The position numbers and the translations under genes are program-made. A stretch of 37,152 nucleotides of DNA from Streptomyces bobili (GTDB taxonomy: Bacteria > Actinomycetota > Actinomycetes > Streptomycetales > Streptomycetaceae). Below, piece after piece: positions 18,200 to 26,560 of this stretch (position 1 is the first letter of the stretch; every line of letters starts with the position of its first letter). The notes below the pieces were generated by a model. That model was not told where the DNA came from and ran no database searches. It was given only the letters and a program-made list of their open reading frames with translations. The stretch is from contig NZ_MUBA01000054.1 in assembly GCF_002154575.1 (NCBI RefSeq), positions 1-37,152 of the forward strand, in the 5' to 3' direction.

Positions 18200-18623
18200 C
18201 AACACCATGAACGTCGGGCTCGGCACCGAACCTGCCAAGCTCGGCCCGGCCTGGTTCCGGCCCTTGCGCGGAAGAGGGCGCCCGGCCTCCTCGTCGCAGA
18301 CGGCCGACCGGCCGGGGTGAAGACGCCGGACCATTCGACCCGGGACGTCTCCCGCTCGCGGGGCACCTCGTGGACGGTGAGGGTGGAGCGGTAGCCGGTG
18401 ACGGGGAACCCGGCGTCGAGGCGTTGAGGCGTCGAGGCGAACCGGACCAGGTGTCGGCAGTGACCCACACCAGAATTTCGACCCGTACCTGCCCCGGTCG
18501 ACGGTGGTGAACGCGTGACGCTCCCCCCCTCCTCGACACACTCGCCCCCACCACGACCACGAGGTCCATGCTGGCCGCGCGGGTGCCGTCCAGCTTCGGC
18601 TCCACGACCCCCGGGTGCCTCAC
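18200..18623 (-). pseudogene. SRPBCC (polyketide-cyclase-like) gene remnant
   Basis: Minus-strand text in several frames resembles a small SRPBCC-fold protein. Near the start, in one frame, is RHPGVVEPKLDGT (18623 side, cf. WHPGV in the family). In another is FPVTGYRSTLTVHEVPRERE followed by TSRVEWSGVFTPAG, and then CDEEAG. These match the order of the family's strands, including the hallmark V-W-x-x-x-F-T-P-A-G. Frameshifts separate the blocks and no complete frame exists. SRPBCC proteins of this type include polyketide cyclases and small ligand-binding proteins. With the adjoining FAD monooxygenase it suggests a decayed tailoring pair. Confidence 0.6.
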
Positions 18624-18648
18624 GCGGCGGTGCCTCGGCAGCTCGGCC

Positions 18649-19377
18649 TCAGCCCGCTGTCAGCGCCTCGTCCAGCAGTCCCAGACGCAGACGAAGCGCT
18701 TCGCGGCCGCTCTCGGTCAGCCTCACGACACGCGTATCGTCCACGCGGACGAGCCACGACGCCTCGACCGCGTGGCGGAAGACGGACGCGCCCACGCCGC
18801 CCGCCAGGTGGAGACCTTGCTCGGTCCAGTCGAGGCAGGTACGCACGTGCGGGCGGTACACCGACGGTTCGGAGGGTTCGTCGGCGATGCCCAACTCCCT
18901 CAGCCAGCCGGCTCCCGCGGCGGTGAGCGTCGGCCCGTAGTCCCAGGCCAGGTATCCCTCCGTGGTCATCGCATCGGTGATCGCGACGGCCAGGGAACCT
19001 GCCAGGTGGTCGTAACAGATACGGGCGAAGGCGAGATCCCGGTGACGGCGGACAGCGGTGAGGGAACGCACCGGCACCGCACGCTGAGGTGCCCGTGCGG
19101 CAAGCCCTTCGATCATCTCGGCGATGTCCGGGTCGGCGAGCCGGACGTAGCGGTGCCGGCCCTTTCGTTCCTCGGCCAGCAGGCCCCCGGCCACCAACTT
19201 GTGCAGATGGCTCGTCGCGGTGGACGGGGCGACGCCGGCAAGCCGGGCCAGTTCCGTCGCCGTCCAGGCCCGGCCGTCCAGGAGCGCAAGACAGAAGGCA
19301 GCACGCGTACGGTCGGCCAGGAGGGTCGCCAGAGCAGCCAGATCCGGCTCTTCGGCGTACACGTCGGGGCTGGTCAC
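18649..19377 (-). CDS. ArsR-family transcriptional regulator
   Basis: The 242-residue protein has an N-terminal winged helix at about 8-80. Its recognition region is WTATELARLAGVAPSTATSH followed by LHKLVAGGLLAEERKGRHRY, with a wing RYVRLADPDIAEMIE. The extended C-terminal half ends with CLDWTEQGLHLAGGVGASVF and VRLTESGREAL, typical of the longer Streptomyces ArsR-like proteins. There is no CxC metal-binding pair in the recognition helix, so metal sensing is unlikely. It starts at GTG 19377 and diverges from the flavin reductase gene across 65 bp, which suggests it represses that gene and itself. Confidence 0.9.
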   Translation of the reverse strand: MTSPDVYAEEPDLAALATLLADRTRAAFCLALLDGRAWTATELARLAGVAPSTATSHLHKLVAGGLLAEERKGRHRYVRLADPDIAEMIEGLAARAPQRAVPVRSLTAVRRHRDLAFARICYDHLAGSLAVAITDAMTTEGYLAWDYGPTLTAAGAGWLRELGIADEPSEPSVYRPHVRTCLDWTEQGLHLAGGVGASVFRHAVEASWLVRVDDTRVVRLTESGREALRLRLGLLDEALTAG

Positions 19378-19400
19378 AGGTCCATTGTCCGCGGCCGTCG

Positions 19401-19418
19401 CTTCGACCGCCGCCGAAG
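19401..19418. promoter_or_regulatory. Candidate ArsR operator in the divergent spacer
   Basis: CTTCG (19401-19405) and CGAAG (19414-19418) form an inverted repeat with an 8-nt spacer, in the middle of the 65-bp spacer between the ArsR and flavin reductase genes. The location fits autoregulation plus control of the divergent gene. The arms are short and binding is not shown. Confidence 0.4.
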
Positions 19419-19429
19419 AGTCCCGCCCT

Positions 19430-19435
19430 TAGCGT
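19430..19435 (+). promoter_or_regulatory. Candidate -10 element for a leaderless flavin reductase mRNA
   Basis: TAGCGT fits the TANNNT consensus and ends 7 nt before ATG 19443, which has no ribosome site. This is the usual geometry of leaderless actinobacterial transcripts. No good -35 was found. Confidence 0.4.
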
Positions 19436-19442
19436 TCTCGGC

Positions 19443-20081
19443 ATGACGACTGAGATGACCGACAGGCATCGAGTGATTCGGCCGAGCATCCTCTACTTCG
19501 GCACGCCGGTGGTCCTGCTCACCACGGAGAACGCGGACGGGACCTTCAACGTCGCTCCCATCTCGTCCGCCTGGGCACTGGGACAGCATGTCGTCCTGGG
19601 CCTGGGCAGCGAGAGCCAGACGGTGCGCAACCTGGCCGAGCGACCGGATGTGGTGATCAACCTCGCCTCGCCCGATCTCTGGGAGCAGGTGGAGAGCCTG
19701 GCGCCGCTCACCGGCGCCGATCCGGTGCCGGAGAGCAAGCGGGCGGTGTACCGGCACGAGCCCGACAAGTTCGCCGCCGCCGGGCTGACCCCGCGCGCCT
19801 CTGACCTCGTACGGCCGCCTCGGATCGCCCAGTGCCCCCTCCAACTCGAGGCGAGGTCCATCGCCTTGACCCCGGGCGGGGAGGGCCACTTCCAGTCCGC
19901 CGAGTGCGAGGTGGTCCGGGTCCACGCCGACGAGCGCATCGTCGTACCCGGCACGCACCACATCGACCCCGGTGTTTGGAGCCCGCTCATCTACAACTTC
20001 CGCCACTACCACGGGCTCGCGCCCCAGCTCGGCCACGGTTTCCGGTCGGAGACAGCCAAAGCCGCGTCGCGCGTCGCGTGA
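19443..20081 (+). CDS. Flavin reductase family protein (FMN-binding split barrel)
   Basis: The 212-residue protein matches the flavin reductase/HpaC-like split-barrel family. Features are ILYFGTPVVLLTTENADGTF and NVAPISSAWALGQHVVLGLG near the start, then RNLAERPDVVINLASPDLWE, and the closing GTHHIDPGVWSPLIYNFRHY. Members bind FMN and either reduce it with NAD(P)H for a partner oxygenase or act as oxidoreductases on their own. No partner oxygenase is adjacent, although remnants of an FAD monooxygenase lie 1.3 kb away. The start is ATG 19443, with an alternative ATG at 19455; neither has a ribosome site, which suggests a leaderless message. It is divergent from the ArsR regulator, which probably controls it. 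Confidence 0.88.
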   Translation: MTTEMTDRHRVIRPSILYFGTPVVLLTTENADGTFNVAPISSAWALGQHVVLGLGSESQTVRNLAERPDVVINLASPDLWEQVESLAPLTGADPVPESKRAVYRHEPDKFAAAGLTPRASDLVRPPRIAQCPLQLEARSIALTPGGEGHFQSAECEVVRVHADERIVVPGTHHIDPGVWSPLIYNFRHYHGLAPQLGHGFRSETAKAASRVA

Positions 20082-20083
20082 CT

Positions 20084-20104
20084 CGCTCGGCGGGCGCCCG
20101 AGCG
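20084..20104 (+). terminator. Hairpin after the flavin reductase gene
   Basis: CGCTCGG (20084-20090) pairs with CCGAGCG (20098-20104) around a 7-nt loop, starting 3 bp after the stop codon. There is no T-run. The position supports termination. Confidence 0.5.
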
Positions 20105-21083
20105 GTGCCCGCCATGCTCGGTCACGGTGAATGCCCAGGACACCACCTGACTCCAGAAGGTGGCGCCCAAGGGCGATGAGCCAGGCCAGGCAGCGCGGAA
20201 CACTTCCCACTACCTCCCGTCGGCGGTGTTCTGCGGCCGGACGTTCTTCTCGCGCTGTGCACTGCACGCTTCAGCTTCTGGAGCTTGGCGAGCACGGCGA
20301 GGTTGAACGCCGCGGCGTTCTTCGCCTCAGCGCCTGCCCGTTCCAGGGTTGTACGGACAGTGGCCCCACAGCCTGTAGGGCAGGTCCGCGCGGCCGTCAA
20401 CGAGCCGCCCGTCATGTGGCCTGGCGCCTGACCACATCAGCTCTGTCGGGCGGTTCGTCACGTCGGCCAGCCTGGCTTGCCCGTCTGCTCGCCGGCCGCT
20501 GCGAAACCCGCATCCGGGTCGCACAGATCAATTCCGTCGGCGTGCAGCCGCCGACCGGACCGATGACCGGGATCCCTCCTGGCTGGATCCGCTTCACCAT
20601 TGCGGGCGGCCCCGACCCTGCCCGTGAGAGGTTCGGCAACCGTGGCTACAACGACCGCAACGCGAGAACACCGTGATCACCCCAGGCAAGAAGGCACTGC
20701 GACGCGGTTGAGCGACCCACGCCGTGCGGGGCTGTATGCCCCGACGTGGCCGGGCGGCGCATAGGCCCCTCGTGGTCTGCTCGGTGTGCAGGTCAGGACC
20801 GAGGGTGCAGCATTCGGCCGGCGAGTCGCGGTCACCTGCCCGAGGTGGACGAGTGCGCGGGTCTGGAACACCGCTGCAAAGGTGCTGTCCCGGCAGGCCC
20901 GTCACCAGGGACGGAATGGCTGGCAGCTGTGACGCCTACTTGGTAGCCGCGCCCTTGGTCGGGGAAGGCAGTCTGCCCGCTCACCTGCCCGTGCATGGCC
21001 GCTTGCTTCTAAGCTGGAAGGAGCCCGCGAGCCGCACCACCGCAGATGGGTCCTCGGCCCGCGATCCGATGCGGAGGCAGGCG
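20105..21083. other. Long gap with faint coding remnants only
   Basis: Nearly 1 kb without a convincing gene. Around 20250-20360 on the minus strand a helical, protein-like piece reads LERAGAEAKNAAAFNLAVLA followed by KLQKLKRA; I do not recognise it, and its frame continues into non-protein text. Around 20500-20676 on the plus strand a frame reads IRVAQINSVGVQPPTGPMTG and ends GYNDRNARTP, also unrecognised. Both may be relics. The promoter of the GH15 gene should lie at the right end; its ribosome site GGAGG is at 21073-21077. Confidence 0.4.
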
Positions 21084-22919
21084 ATGGCCGGGACAGCGGA
21101 TTTCTCAGGCGCTCAGGCAGGTCCTCGCTACCTGCCGATCGCCGATCATGGCCTGATCGGCGACCTACGTACGGTGGCCCTGGTCGGGACCGACGGCACG
21201 ATCGACTGGTACTGCTGCCCGTCCTTCGACGCCCCCAGTGTCTTCGCCTCGCTCCTCGACGCCGATCGCGGCGGATCCTTCGCCCTGGCCGCTGCTGTGA
21301 CGGCGCGGACCAAACAGTTCTACTTCCCCGACACCAATGTGTTGATCACCCGCTTCTACACCGAGGACGGCGTCGGGGAGGTACAGGACTTCATGCCGGT
21401 GACGGACAACGCGCTCGAGATCGAGCGCCACCGACTCATCCGCCGCGTCGTGTGCGTACGGGGCACCGTCCCCTTCCGAGTGCGCGTCGCCCCGCGCTTC
21501 CACTACGGCACCGCCTCGCACACCCTGCGGATGTCCCCCGACGCCGCCGTCTTCACCTGTGCGGACACTCGCCTCGCCCTGACGGCGACGGTGGCGCTGG
21601 AGGGCGACGGCACCGACGTGCGCGCTGAATTCAAGCTGAGCGAGGGCGAGTCGGCGGTGTTCGCGCTCGACCAGATCGGCGACGACATCACCCAACGCGG
21701 CTGCGCTCACGCGGAAGCGGAACAGCAGTTCACCGCCACGGTCGCCTACTGGCGGGGCTGGCTGCGCCAGTCCCGATACCGCGGACGCTGGCGGGAAATG
21801 GTGCACCGCTCCGCCCTCACCCTCAAGCTCCTCACCTATGCCCCGACCGGTGCCATCGTCGCCGCCCCGACCACGTCTCTGCCCGAGCAACTCGGCGGAG
21901 AACGCAACTGGGATTACCGTTACGCGTGGATCCGCGATGCCGCGTTTTGCGTCTACGCCCTGCTCAGGCTGGGCTTTGCCGGGGAGGCCGAGGCATTTAT
22001 TACCTTCCTCACCGCCCACATCCGTCCTGGCCAGACCAACAGCTCGGGGCCGTTGCAGATCATGTACGGCATCGACGGTCGCACTGACCTGACCGAGAGC
22101 GAACTCACTCACCTCGAGGGCCATCAGGGATCCGCCCCCGTACGGATCGGGAACGCCGCCGCCGACCAGCTCCAGCTCGACATCTACGGAGCCCTCATCG
22201 ATTCCGTCTACCTCTACGACAAGTGGGCACAGCCCATCTCCAGTGATCAATGGGACGACGTGTGTGCCATCGTGGACTGGGTGTGCGCCCATTGGGACCA
22301 GCCGGACGAAGGCGTATGGGAAACGCGGGGCGGGCGTAAGAACTTCATCTACTCGCGCCTGATGTGCTGGGTCGCTATCGAACGGGCGATCCGCATCGCC
22401 AACCGACGCGGCCTGCCCGCCGACCTGCCACGGTGGCAACAGTGCCGCAACACCGTCTACCGGCGCATCATGGAACGCGGCTGGTCGGAGCGACGCCAGG
22501 CCTTCGTCCAGCATGAAGGCACGGACGTGCTCGACGCAGCCATATTGATGATGCCTCTGACGAAGTTCATCGCGCCCACGGACCCGAAATGGCTGTCCAC
22601 CCTGGATGCCATCACGCGGGACCTGGTCTCCGACTCACTCGTCTACCGCTACGACCCCCGATCCAGCCCTGACGGGCTGCGCGGCGACGAAGGCACGTTC
22701 TCCATCTGTTCCTTCTGGTATGTCGAGGCACTCGTGCGTGCAGGCCGCCTCGACGAAGCGCAGCTGGCTTTCGAGAAGATGCTCACCTACGCCAACCATC
22801 TCGGCCTGTATGCCGAGGAGATCGGGCGGACCGGAGAGCAACAGGGCAACTTCCCCCAGGCATTCACGCACCTATCGCTCATCAGCGCGGCCTTCAATCT
22901 CGACCTCGCCTTGGGTTAG
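21084..22919 (+). CDS. GH15 family glycoside hydrolase, trehalase/glucoamylase type
   Basis: The 611-residue protein has an N-terminal beta-sandwich (about 15-250, beginning YLPIADHGLIGDLRTVALVG and DGTIDWYCCPSFD) and a C-terminal (alpha/alpha)6 barrel. Barrel motifs include GERNWDYRYAWIRDAAF, LQIMYGIDGRTDLTESELTH, EGHQGSAPVRIGNAAADQLQ, and DEGVWETRGG with the probable acid Glu413. The segment YAEEIGRTGEQQGNFPQAFT contains the probable base at about Glu578. This is the pattern of actinobacterial GH15 enzymes, several of which are trehalases that cut trehalose to glucose. Trehalose is a major spore and stress solute in Streptomyces. There is no signal peptide, so the enzyme should be cytoplasmic. 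The start is ATG 21084 with GGAGG 6 bp upstream; an ATG at 21069 is less well placed. Family certain; trehalase specificity likely. Confidence 0.93.
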   Translation: MAGTADFSGAQAGPRYLPIADHGLIGDLRTVALVGTDGTIDWYCCPSFDAPSVFASLLDADRGGSFALAAAVTARTKQFYFPDTNVLITRFYTEDGVGEVQDFMPVTDNALEIERHRLIRRVVCVRGTVPFRVRVAPRFHYGTASHTLRMSPDAAVFTCADTRLALTATVALEGDGTDVRAEFKLSEGESAVFALDQIGDDITQRGCAHAEAEQQFTATVAYWRGWLRQSRYRGRWREMVHRSALTLKLLTYAPTGAIVAAPTTSLPEQLGGERNWDYRYAWIRDAAFCVYALLRLGFAGEAEAFITFLTAHIRPGQTNSSGPLQIMYGIDGRTDLTESELTHLEGHQGSAPVRIGNAAADQLQLDIYGALIDSVYLYDKWAQPISSDQWDDVCAIVDWVCAHWDQPDEGVWETRGGRKNFIYSRLMCWVAIERAIRIANRRGLPADLPRWQQCRNTVYRRIMERGWSERRQAFVQHEGTDVLDAAILMMPLTKFIAPTDPKWLSTLDAITRDLVSDSLVYRYDPRSSPDGLRGDEGTFSICSFWYVEALVRAGRLDEAQLAFEKMLTYANHLGLYAEEIGRTGEQQGNFPQAFTHLSLISAAFNLDLALG

Positions 22920-23158
22920 GTCGTTGCCCAATGCGGTCACAGCATCCAGCCCACCGTGCAATTGGCTATGCCGGCCACAGTATCGGCTCACCCACGGGGG
23001 CGGCGAGCGAGATCATGCTCAAGGTGTCCTGGCACCGGTGGTCCCTCGCCGCCGAGATGCCCTTAGGTCGGCGCGGTCCCACGGCGCTATCTCATTCGGT
23101 CTGGTCTTTTCTGAACTGGCAGATGAGCCATACGTCTGAGCACTCACCGGAGGTCTTC

Positions 23159-23593
23159 ATGGCTATCACAGCAGGAGACTCGTTGTGGGACCTGGCGGTG
23201 GGGACGCCGGCCGCCGGGCCGCTCAGCGGCCACGAGGGTCCCGTGCGCGTGATCGCGTTCTCGCCGGACGGGCGCCGCATCGCGAGCGGCGGCGCGGACG
23301 CGACCGTACGGCTCTGGGATCCGGTTGCCGCCTCCCGGACTGGGCGACCGCTGACCGGTCGCACGGGGCCCGTCAGATGCGTGGCTTCCTCACCGGACGG
23401 ACAACTGGTGGCGAGCGCAGGTGACGACGCGACCGTGCGGTTCTGGTCGCCGGCGGCCGGCCGGCCGCTGGGCGAGCCGCTCACCGGCCACGACGGACCC
23501 GTCACTGGCGTGAGCTTCGCACCGAAGGGAGGCTTGCTCAGCACGGCGGGAACGGACAGGACGGTACGACTGTGGCCGACGCCGTCAGTTTGA
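23159..23593 (+). CDS. WD40 miniprotein with three repeats
   Basis: The 144-residue product is almost entirely three WD40 repeats, at about 22-54, 66-97 and 109-140. Each has the G-H/R-x-G-P-V start, the S-PDG or PKG turn, and a D-x-T-V-R-[LF]-W end. A closed propeller needs six or seven blades, so this is either a fragment of a larger WD40 protein such as a STAND-WD40 or kinase-WD40 protein, or a protein that oligomerises to close a ring. It has its own ATG at 23159 with GGAGG 5 bp upstream, which argues for expression. There is no signal peptide. Its last 56 bases overlap the end of the convergent WhiB-like gene. Confidence 0.78.
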   Translation: MAITAGDSLWDLAVGTPAAGPLSGHEGPVRVIAFSPDGRRIASGGADATVRLWDPVAASRTGRPLTGRTGPVRCVASSPDGQLVASAGDDATVRFWSPAAGRPLGEPLTGHDGPVTGVSFAPKGGLLSTAGTDRTVRLWPTPSV

Positions 23594-23936
23594 CGTTGCA
23601 TCGCGTGCGTGGTCCGCGCTGTACCGCCTTCAGACAACGCAGCCTCCCCGGCTCCCGGTTCGCGGTGTCGGCGCGCGCACTTTCCAGCAGACGGCGCCAG
23701 GAGGTCACCGTCGGCCGGCGCTTGAGCAGGGCCCGGCGTTCCCGTTCGGTCATGCCGCCCCAGACGCCGTGCTCGATGCGGTGATCAAGGGCGTGGGCGA
23801 GACACTCGGTGCGCACCGGGCAACCCGTACACAGGGCCTTGGCCCGGTTCTGGGCCGCACCCTCGGCGAACAGCTCCTCCGGATCAGCACTGCGGCACAC
23901 CGCCCGCGCACTCCAGTCATCCTGATCCCCGGCCAT
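23538..23936 (-). CDS. WhiB-like (Wbl) iron-sulfur transcription factor
   Basis: The 132-residue protein has the Wbl signature of four cysteines, Cys14, Cys36, Cys39 and Cys45 (C-x21-C-x2-C-x5-C), which ligate a [4Fe-4S] cluster. It also has the turn motif GVWGG at 57-61 and the basic segment ERERRALLKRRP that contacts DNA. Wbl proteins work with the primary sigma factor in development, redox response and antibiotic resistance. The core ends near residue 80; the remaining 50 residues look random and overlap the WD40 gene antisense, so they may be a read-on extension. The start at 23936 follows a G-rich AGGACGGGG region; GTG codons at 23939 and 23957 are alternatives. Which Wbl subclass it belongs to cannot be told from the short core. 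Confidence 0.9.
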   Translation of the reverse strand: MAGDQDDWSARAVCRSADPEELFAEGAAQNRAKALCTGCPVRTECLAHALDHRIEHGVWGGMTERERRALLKRRPTVTSWRRLLESARADTANREPGRLRCLKAVQRGPRTRCNVKLTASATVVPSCPFPPC

Positions 23937-24288
23937 CACGGCCCCCGTCCTCCGCACGCTGCGATCCCGCCGTCATCCCCCGGGCAGGCGCAGTGCGCAG
24001 ATGATACGGCACACGCACCAGGCACCGGATACCCGTCAGCCACGGCCAACCCCTTCGGATGGAAAGGGGACTTGACGCGCACCCCGCACATCGTGCCCAC
24101 GCAGCCGGACGAGTCGATCGCGTTCACCGCCCGTGCGTGGTCGCTCGAGGGCCGACGGCCTGTCCGCGCGCAGGTGGAGTGGGCGCCGAGCTGAGCACGG
24201 CTGCGGAACTGCCGAGCAGAGGTGGGGATCTTCACCCCATCACCTGCGCAGCGACGAACGCCTGACCGCAGGAAGCGCCCCGCCTTCC
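23937..24288. other. Upstream region of the WhiB-like gene, no gene seen
   Basis: About 350 bp with no convincing coding sequence on either strand. The only structure noted is a 6-bp hairpin, CCCCTT and AAGGGG around 8 nt near 24050-24070. The WhiB-like gene's promoter should lie at the left end. Confidence 0.4.
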
Positions 24289-24462
24289 CTACGCGCGGGC
24301 GGCCGGACGACGGGCGTTGCAGACCGGGCAGAGTTCCATCCAGACGCCCATCATCAGCGGGCCGTGCCAGTGCCGTAGGAGGTCGGTGCCGCAGCGGGAG
24401 CACGGGCTGACCGGCTGTTCGTCCTGGGGGCTGACACCAATCGGTCCGGGGCCAAGGAGCTG
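24289..24462 (-). pseudogene. Zinc-ribbon protein fragment
   Basis: A minus-strand frame ends with a convincing zinc ribbon: SPCSRCGTDLLRHWHGPLMM and GVWMELCPVCNARRPAARA, then a stop, giving CxxC-x21-CxxC. Upstream in the same frame there is no start codon near the ribbon, and the text turns non-protein-like. The nearest ATG, at 24780, would overlap the divergent gene at 24683. I recall longer Streptomyces proteins with a similar ribbon continuing past this point, so this may be a piece cut at both ends. Function unknown; nucleic-acid or protein binding is typical of such ribbons. Confidence 0.5.
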
Positions 24463-24682
24463 TGAGGGCGCGCTCGTGCATATATCTGCCCCTGAACGCG
24501 CGCCTGCGCTCACTCCATGTGGCGAACTCCGTGTCCGGCCTATGGCCTGCCCCGTGGAGCGCGCGATGCACTGGGGCGTGAACCGAGCGGTGCTGTACCG
24601 ACGCCGGAGCGCCGGGGCGTGACTGTCCCTGTCCTGCGGCGTCGGCAGGTGGCCGCGATGAGGGCTGTGCAAGGGAGGTGCG

Positions 24683-25147
24683 ATGGCACTGATGTGGATG
24701 CAGTCCAGCGCCTCGGAGTGGCTCGCTGCCGCTTCGGAGGATCCCCGGGCGTGCAAGCGGGAGTGGCGGTTCGGCCTCATGGGTATCGCGCTGCTTCCCG
24801 CGGGGCGCCTGTGGGATGTGGTGATCGTTGCGGAAGAACTGGGGCGGGGTGTTGCCGACGTCCTGGAGGATCTGCCGTTGCTGAGGCCGGGGCCTGTTCT
24901 GTGTGACGCGCGGCGGTCTCAGGTGGGCTTCTTCGTGCCGCCGGGCACGGCTTCCCGGTGCCTTGGCCCGGGGCTGCGCTGCGCGGGCGAGGGCGCGTGG
25001 ATCACAGCCCCGGCGCCGCACCACCGCTGGGGCTCGCTGCGCTGGCTGATCTCCCCGGACGGTGCCGGCACACTGAACCAGCCCGACGTCCTGGCCCTGA
25101 CCTTGAAGCGTGCAGCGGGCCGGCCGGAGCGTGGGCTGAGCGGGTGA
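24683..25147 (+). CDS. Conserved Streptomyces small protein, function unknown
   Basis: The 154-residue protein starts at ATG 24683 with GGGAGG 4 bp upstream. It has an ordered set of motifs that I recall from a widespread Streptomyces group of unknown function: LLPAGRLWDVVIVAEELGRG, GPVLCDARRSQVGFFVPPGT, LGPGLRCAGEGAWITAPAP, and RWLISPDGAGTLNQPDVLAL. The arrangement loosely resembles the N-terminal part of bifunctional primase-polymerase proteins (a PPGT-type turn followed by a glycine-rich strand), but the catalytic acidic residues are not evident. There is no signal or membrane segment. It is isolated, with remnants on both sides. Confidence 0.72.
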   Translation: MALMWMQSSASEWLAAASEDPRACKREWRFGLMGIALLPAGRLWDVVIVAEELGRGVADVLEDLPLLRPGPVLCDARRSQVGFFVPPGTASRCLGPGLRCAGEGAWITAPAPHHRWGSLRWLISPDGAGTLNQPDVLALTLKRAAGRPERGLSG

Positions 25148-25744
25148 TGGCGGCGGGAGTGCTGGTGCCGTGCTCCTAGATCACGCGTTGGCAGAGCATG
25201 GATCCTCACGGTGTCGACGCCGGCCCTGCTCGGGACCTCACAGCTCCCACATGGGCGGGATGACCCGGATGCCGTCCTCGCACGCGACGGCGAGCGCGGC
25301 CGGACCGTGATGGTCATCAGTCCCCGGGGATCTTAGCCAGTGTGTACTGGCTCCGGGGAGCAGTGGCCTCTGCTCTGGATCAAGATGGAGGGCGGGTGCG
25401 GCGGGAAGTTCCCACGGTGGCAATCTGGGCCGACGCATCCCCGGAGCCCGTCTGTTGAGAACAGTCTGCGACAGAGAGGGAGATCGGTGAGTTCCTGACG
25501 CCACGCAGTGCAGGAGCGAAGCAGGACGGTATCCGTACCAGGGTGATGGGGAGCAGCTCAGGCAGTACTCCAGTGGTGCGCGCGGGCGCCGCGCCACTCG
25601 ATCCACGAGTTGCCGTCCAGGATGCTGTCGGGGTCATGGATGCCCACGCCCGACGAGCTCGTAACAGGATCTTGTTGAAGCGTGTTGGTGGGGCGTAACC
25701 GGTGTGACGATTCGGCCATTCGTGGAATGCGGGTACTCGACCGT
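25148..25744. other. Gap with one unusual bulged hairpin
   Basis: No convincing gene. A hairpin at 25322-25358 has an inner perfect stem AGCCAGT/ACTGGCT closed by the loop GTGT, and outer arms CCCCGG/CCGGGG separated from the inner stem on one side by the 7-nt bulge GGATCTT. On the minus strand a short protein-like piece near 25238-25310 reads DDHHGPAALAVACEDGIRVI and ends PPMWEL; it has no clear start and is probably a relic. Confidence 0.45.
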
Positions 25745-25749
25745 GGATC

Positions 25750-26066
25750 GTGGACGATGAGTTGTGCGCACTGATCGAGCCATTACTGCCGCCGTGGCCG
25801 GAGCGGTCCCCGGAGCCGACCAGTGGCGGATCGGCTCTGCCTCCAGGGCATTCTGTTCGTCCTCTACAGCGACATAGCCTGGCGACTCCTACCCCTGGAA
25901 CTGGGTTCGGCTCGAGACGAACCTGCTGGCGCCGCCTGGACGGTGGCAGACAGCAGGAGCCCTCGACCGGCTGAATCGGGTCCTGTTCGCGGAGCTGAAC
26001 GCGGCCGCCGAACTCGACTGGTCACGTGCGTGCGTGGAGGCTCTCACATCCGCGCGCTGCGCATGC
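25750..26066 (+). mobile_element. IS5-family transposase, N-terminal remnant
   Basis: The text of a Streptomyces IS5-type transposase appears in shifting frames. It reads VDDELCALIEPLLPPWPERS, then in the next frame DRLCLQGILFVLYSDIAWRL, then FGSRRTCWRRLD. In a further frame come TAGALDRLNRVLFAELNAAA and ELDWSRACV, and last GGSHIRALR, which corresponds to the first catalytic block VDGSHIRA with its Asp lost. At least four frameshifts break it and it stops where AraC-like sequence begins. The C-terminal catalytic half is missing here. No terminal inverted repeats were identified. Confidence 0.75.
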
Positions 26067-26069
26067 CAG

Positions 26070-26560
26070 TCGCCGCCCTGCTCGACCGGATCCCCCTGGG
26101 GAATGAGGGTTCGAGCCCGCGGCAGATCCAGCTCCGTCCTGGCATCGCCCTTGATCTTGACCGCCAGTTCCTCCAGGCCGTGGGAGAAGCCCCGCATGAA
26201 CGGCTGGTCCGCGTCGCAGACCAGCAGCTGCCCCGGGTGCAGCAGCCGTACGCCGTCGTCGTGGTAGAAGAAGGCCTCGCCGGCGAGCGTCAGGTAGCAG
26301 GCCACTGCGTCCGAAGGCACGCGGCGGATCTCGGACTTGGCCCGCTCGACGACGTGCGGGCTGCCGACAACCCGGGCCAGGTGAGCCGTGGGGAGCTGAA
26401 GGTTGATCTCCGTGGCGTCGAGCGCGGTGTCGTGCAGCGATCGGCAACGCAGCCCGATCAGGGCTTTGGCATTGTGTTCCTCCCACCGGGCGATGCGGTC
26501 GGTCTCGGGAAGGCCGGCTGTGCTGAAGCGCACCGGAGCGTTCATCATGCCGCTCGTCAT
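26070..26560 (-). pseudogene. AraC-family regulator, N-terminal domain only
   Basis: The minus-strand frame starting at ATG 26560 encodes the AraC_binding_2 type ligand domain of an AraC-family regulator: MNAPVRFSTAGLPETDRIAR, WEEHNAKALIGL, EINLQLPTAHLARVVGSPH, then GEAFFYHDDGVRLLHPGQLL and DADQPFMRGFSHGLEELAVK. The two-helix-turn-helix C-terminal domain is absent. After about residue 160 the frame runs into the antisense of the IS5 remnant. GGAGG lies just before the first ATG, and ATG 26548 is a better-spaced alternative. A truncated protein could still be made but could not bind DNA in the usual way. Confidence 0.7.

Noticed and set aside
24289..24780. Full 163-residue zinc-ribbon protein starting at 24780
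   Set aside because: The N-terminal two thirds are not protein-like and would overlap the divergent gene at 24683 that has a good ribosome site; only the ribbon part is reported.
26100..26125. GGTTCGAGCCC resembling a tRNA T-arm
   Set aside because: The stem does not pair over five bases around a TTCGA loop and there is no acceptor, D- or anticodon arm; it lies inside AraC-like coding text.
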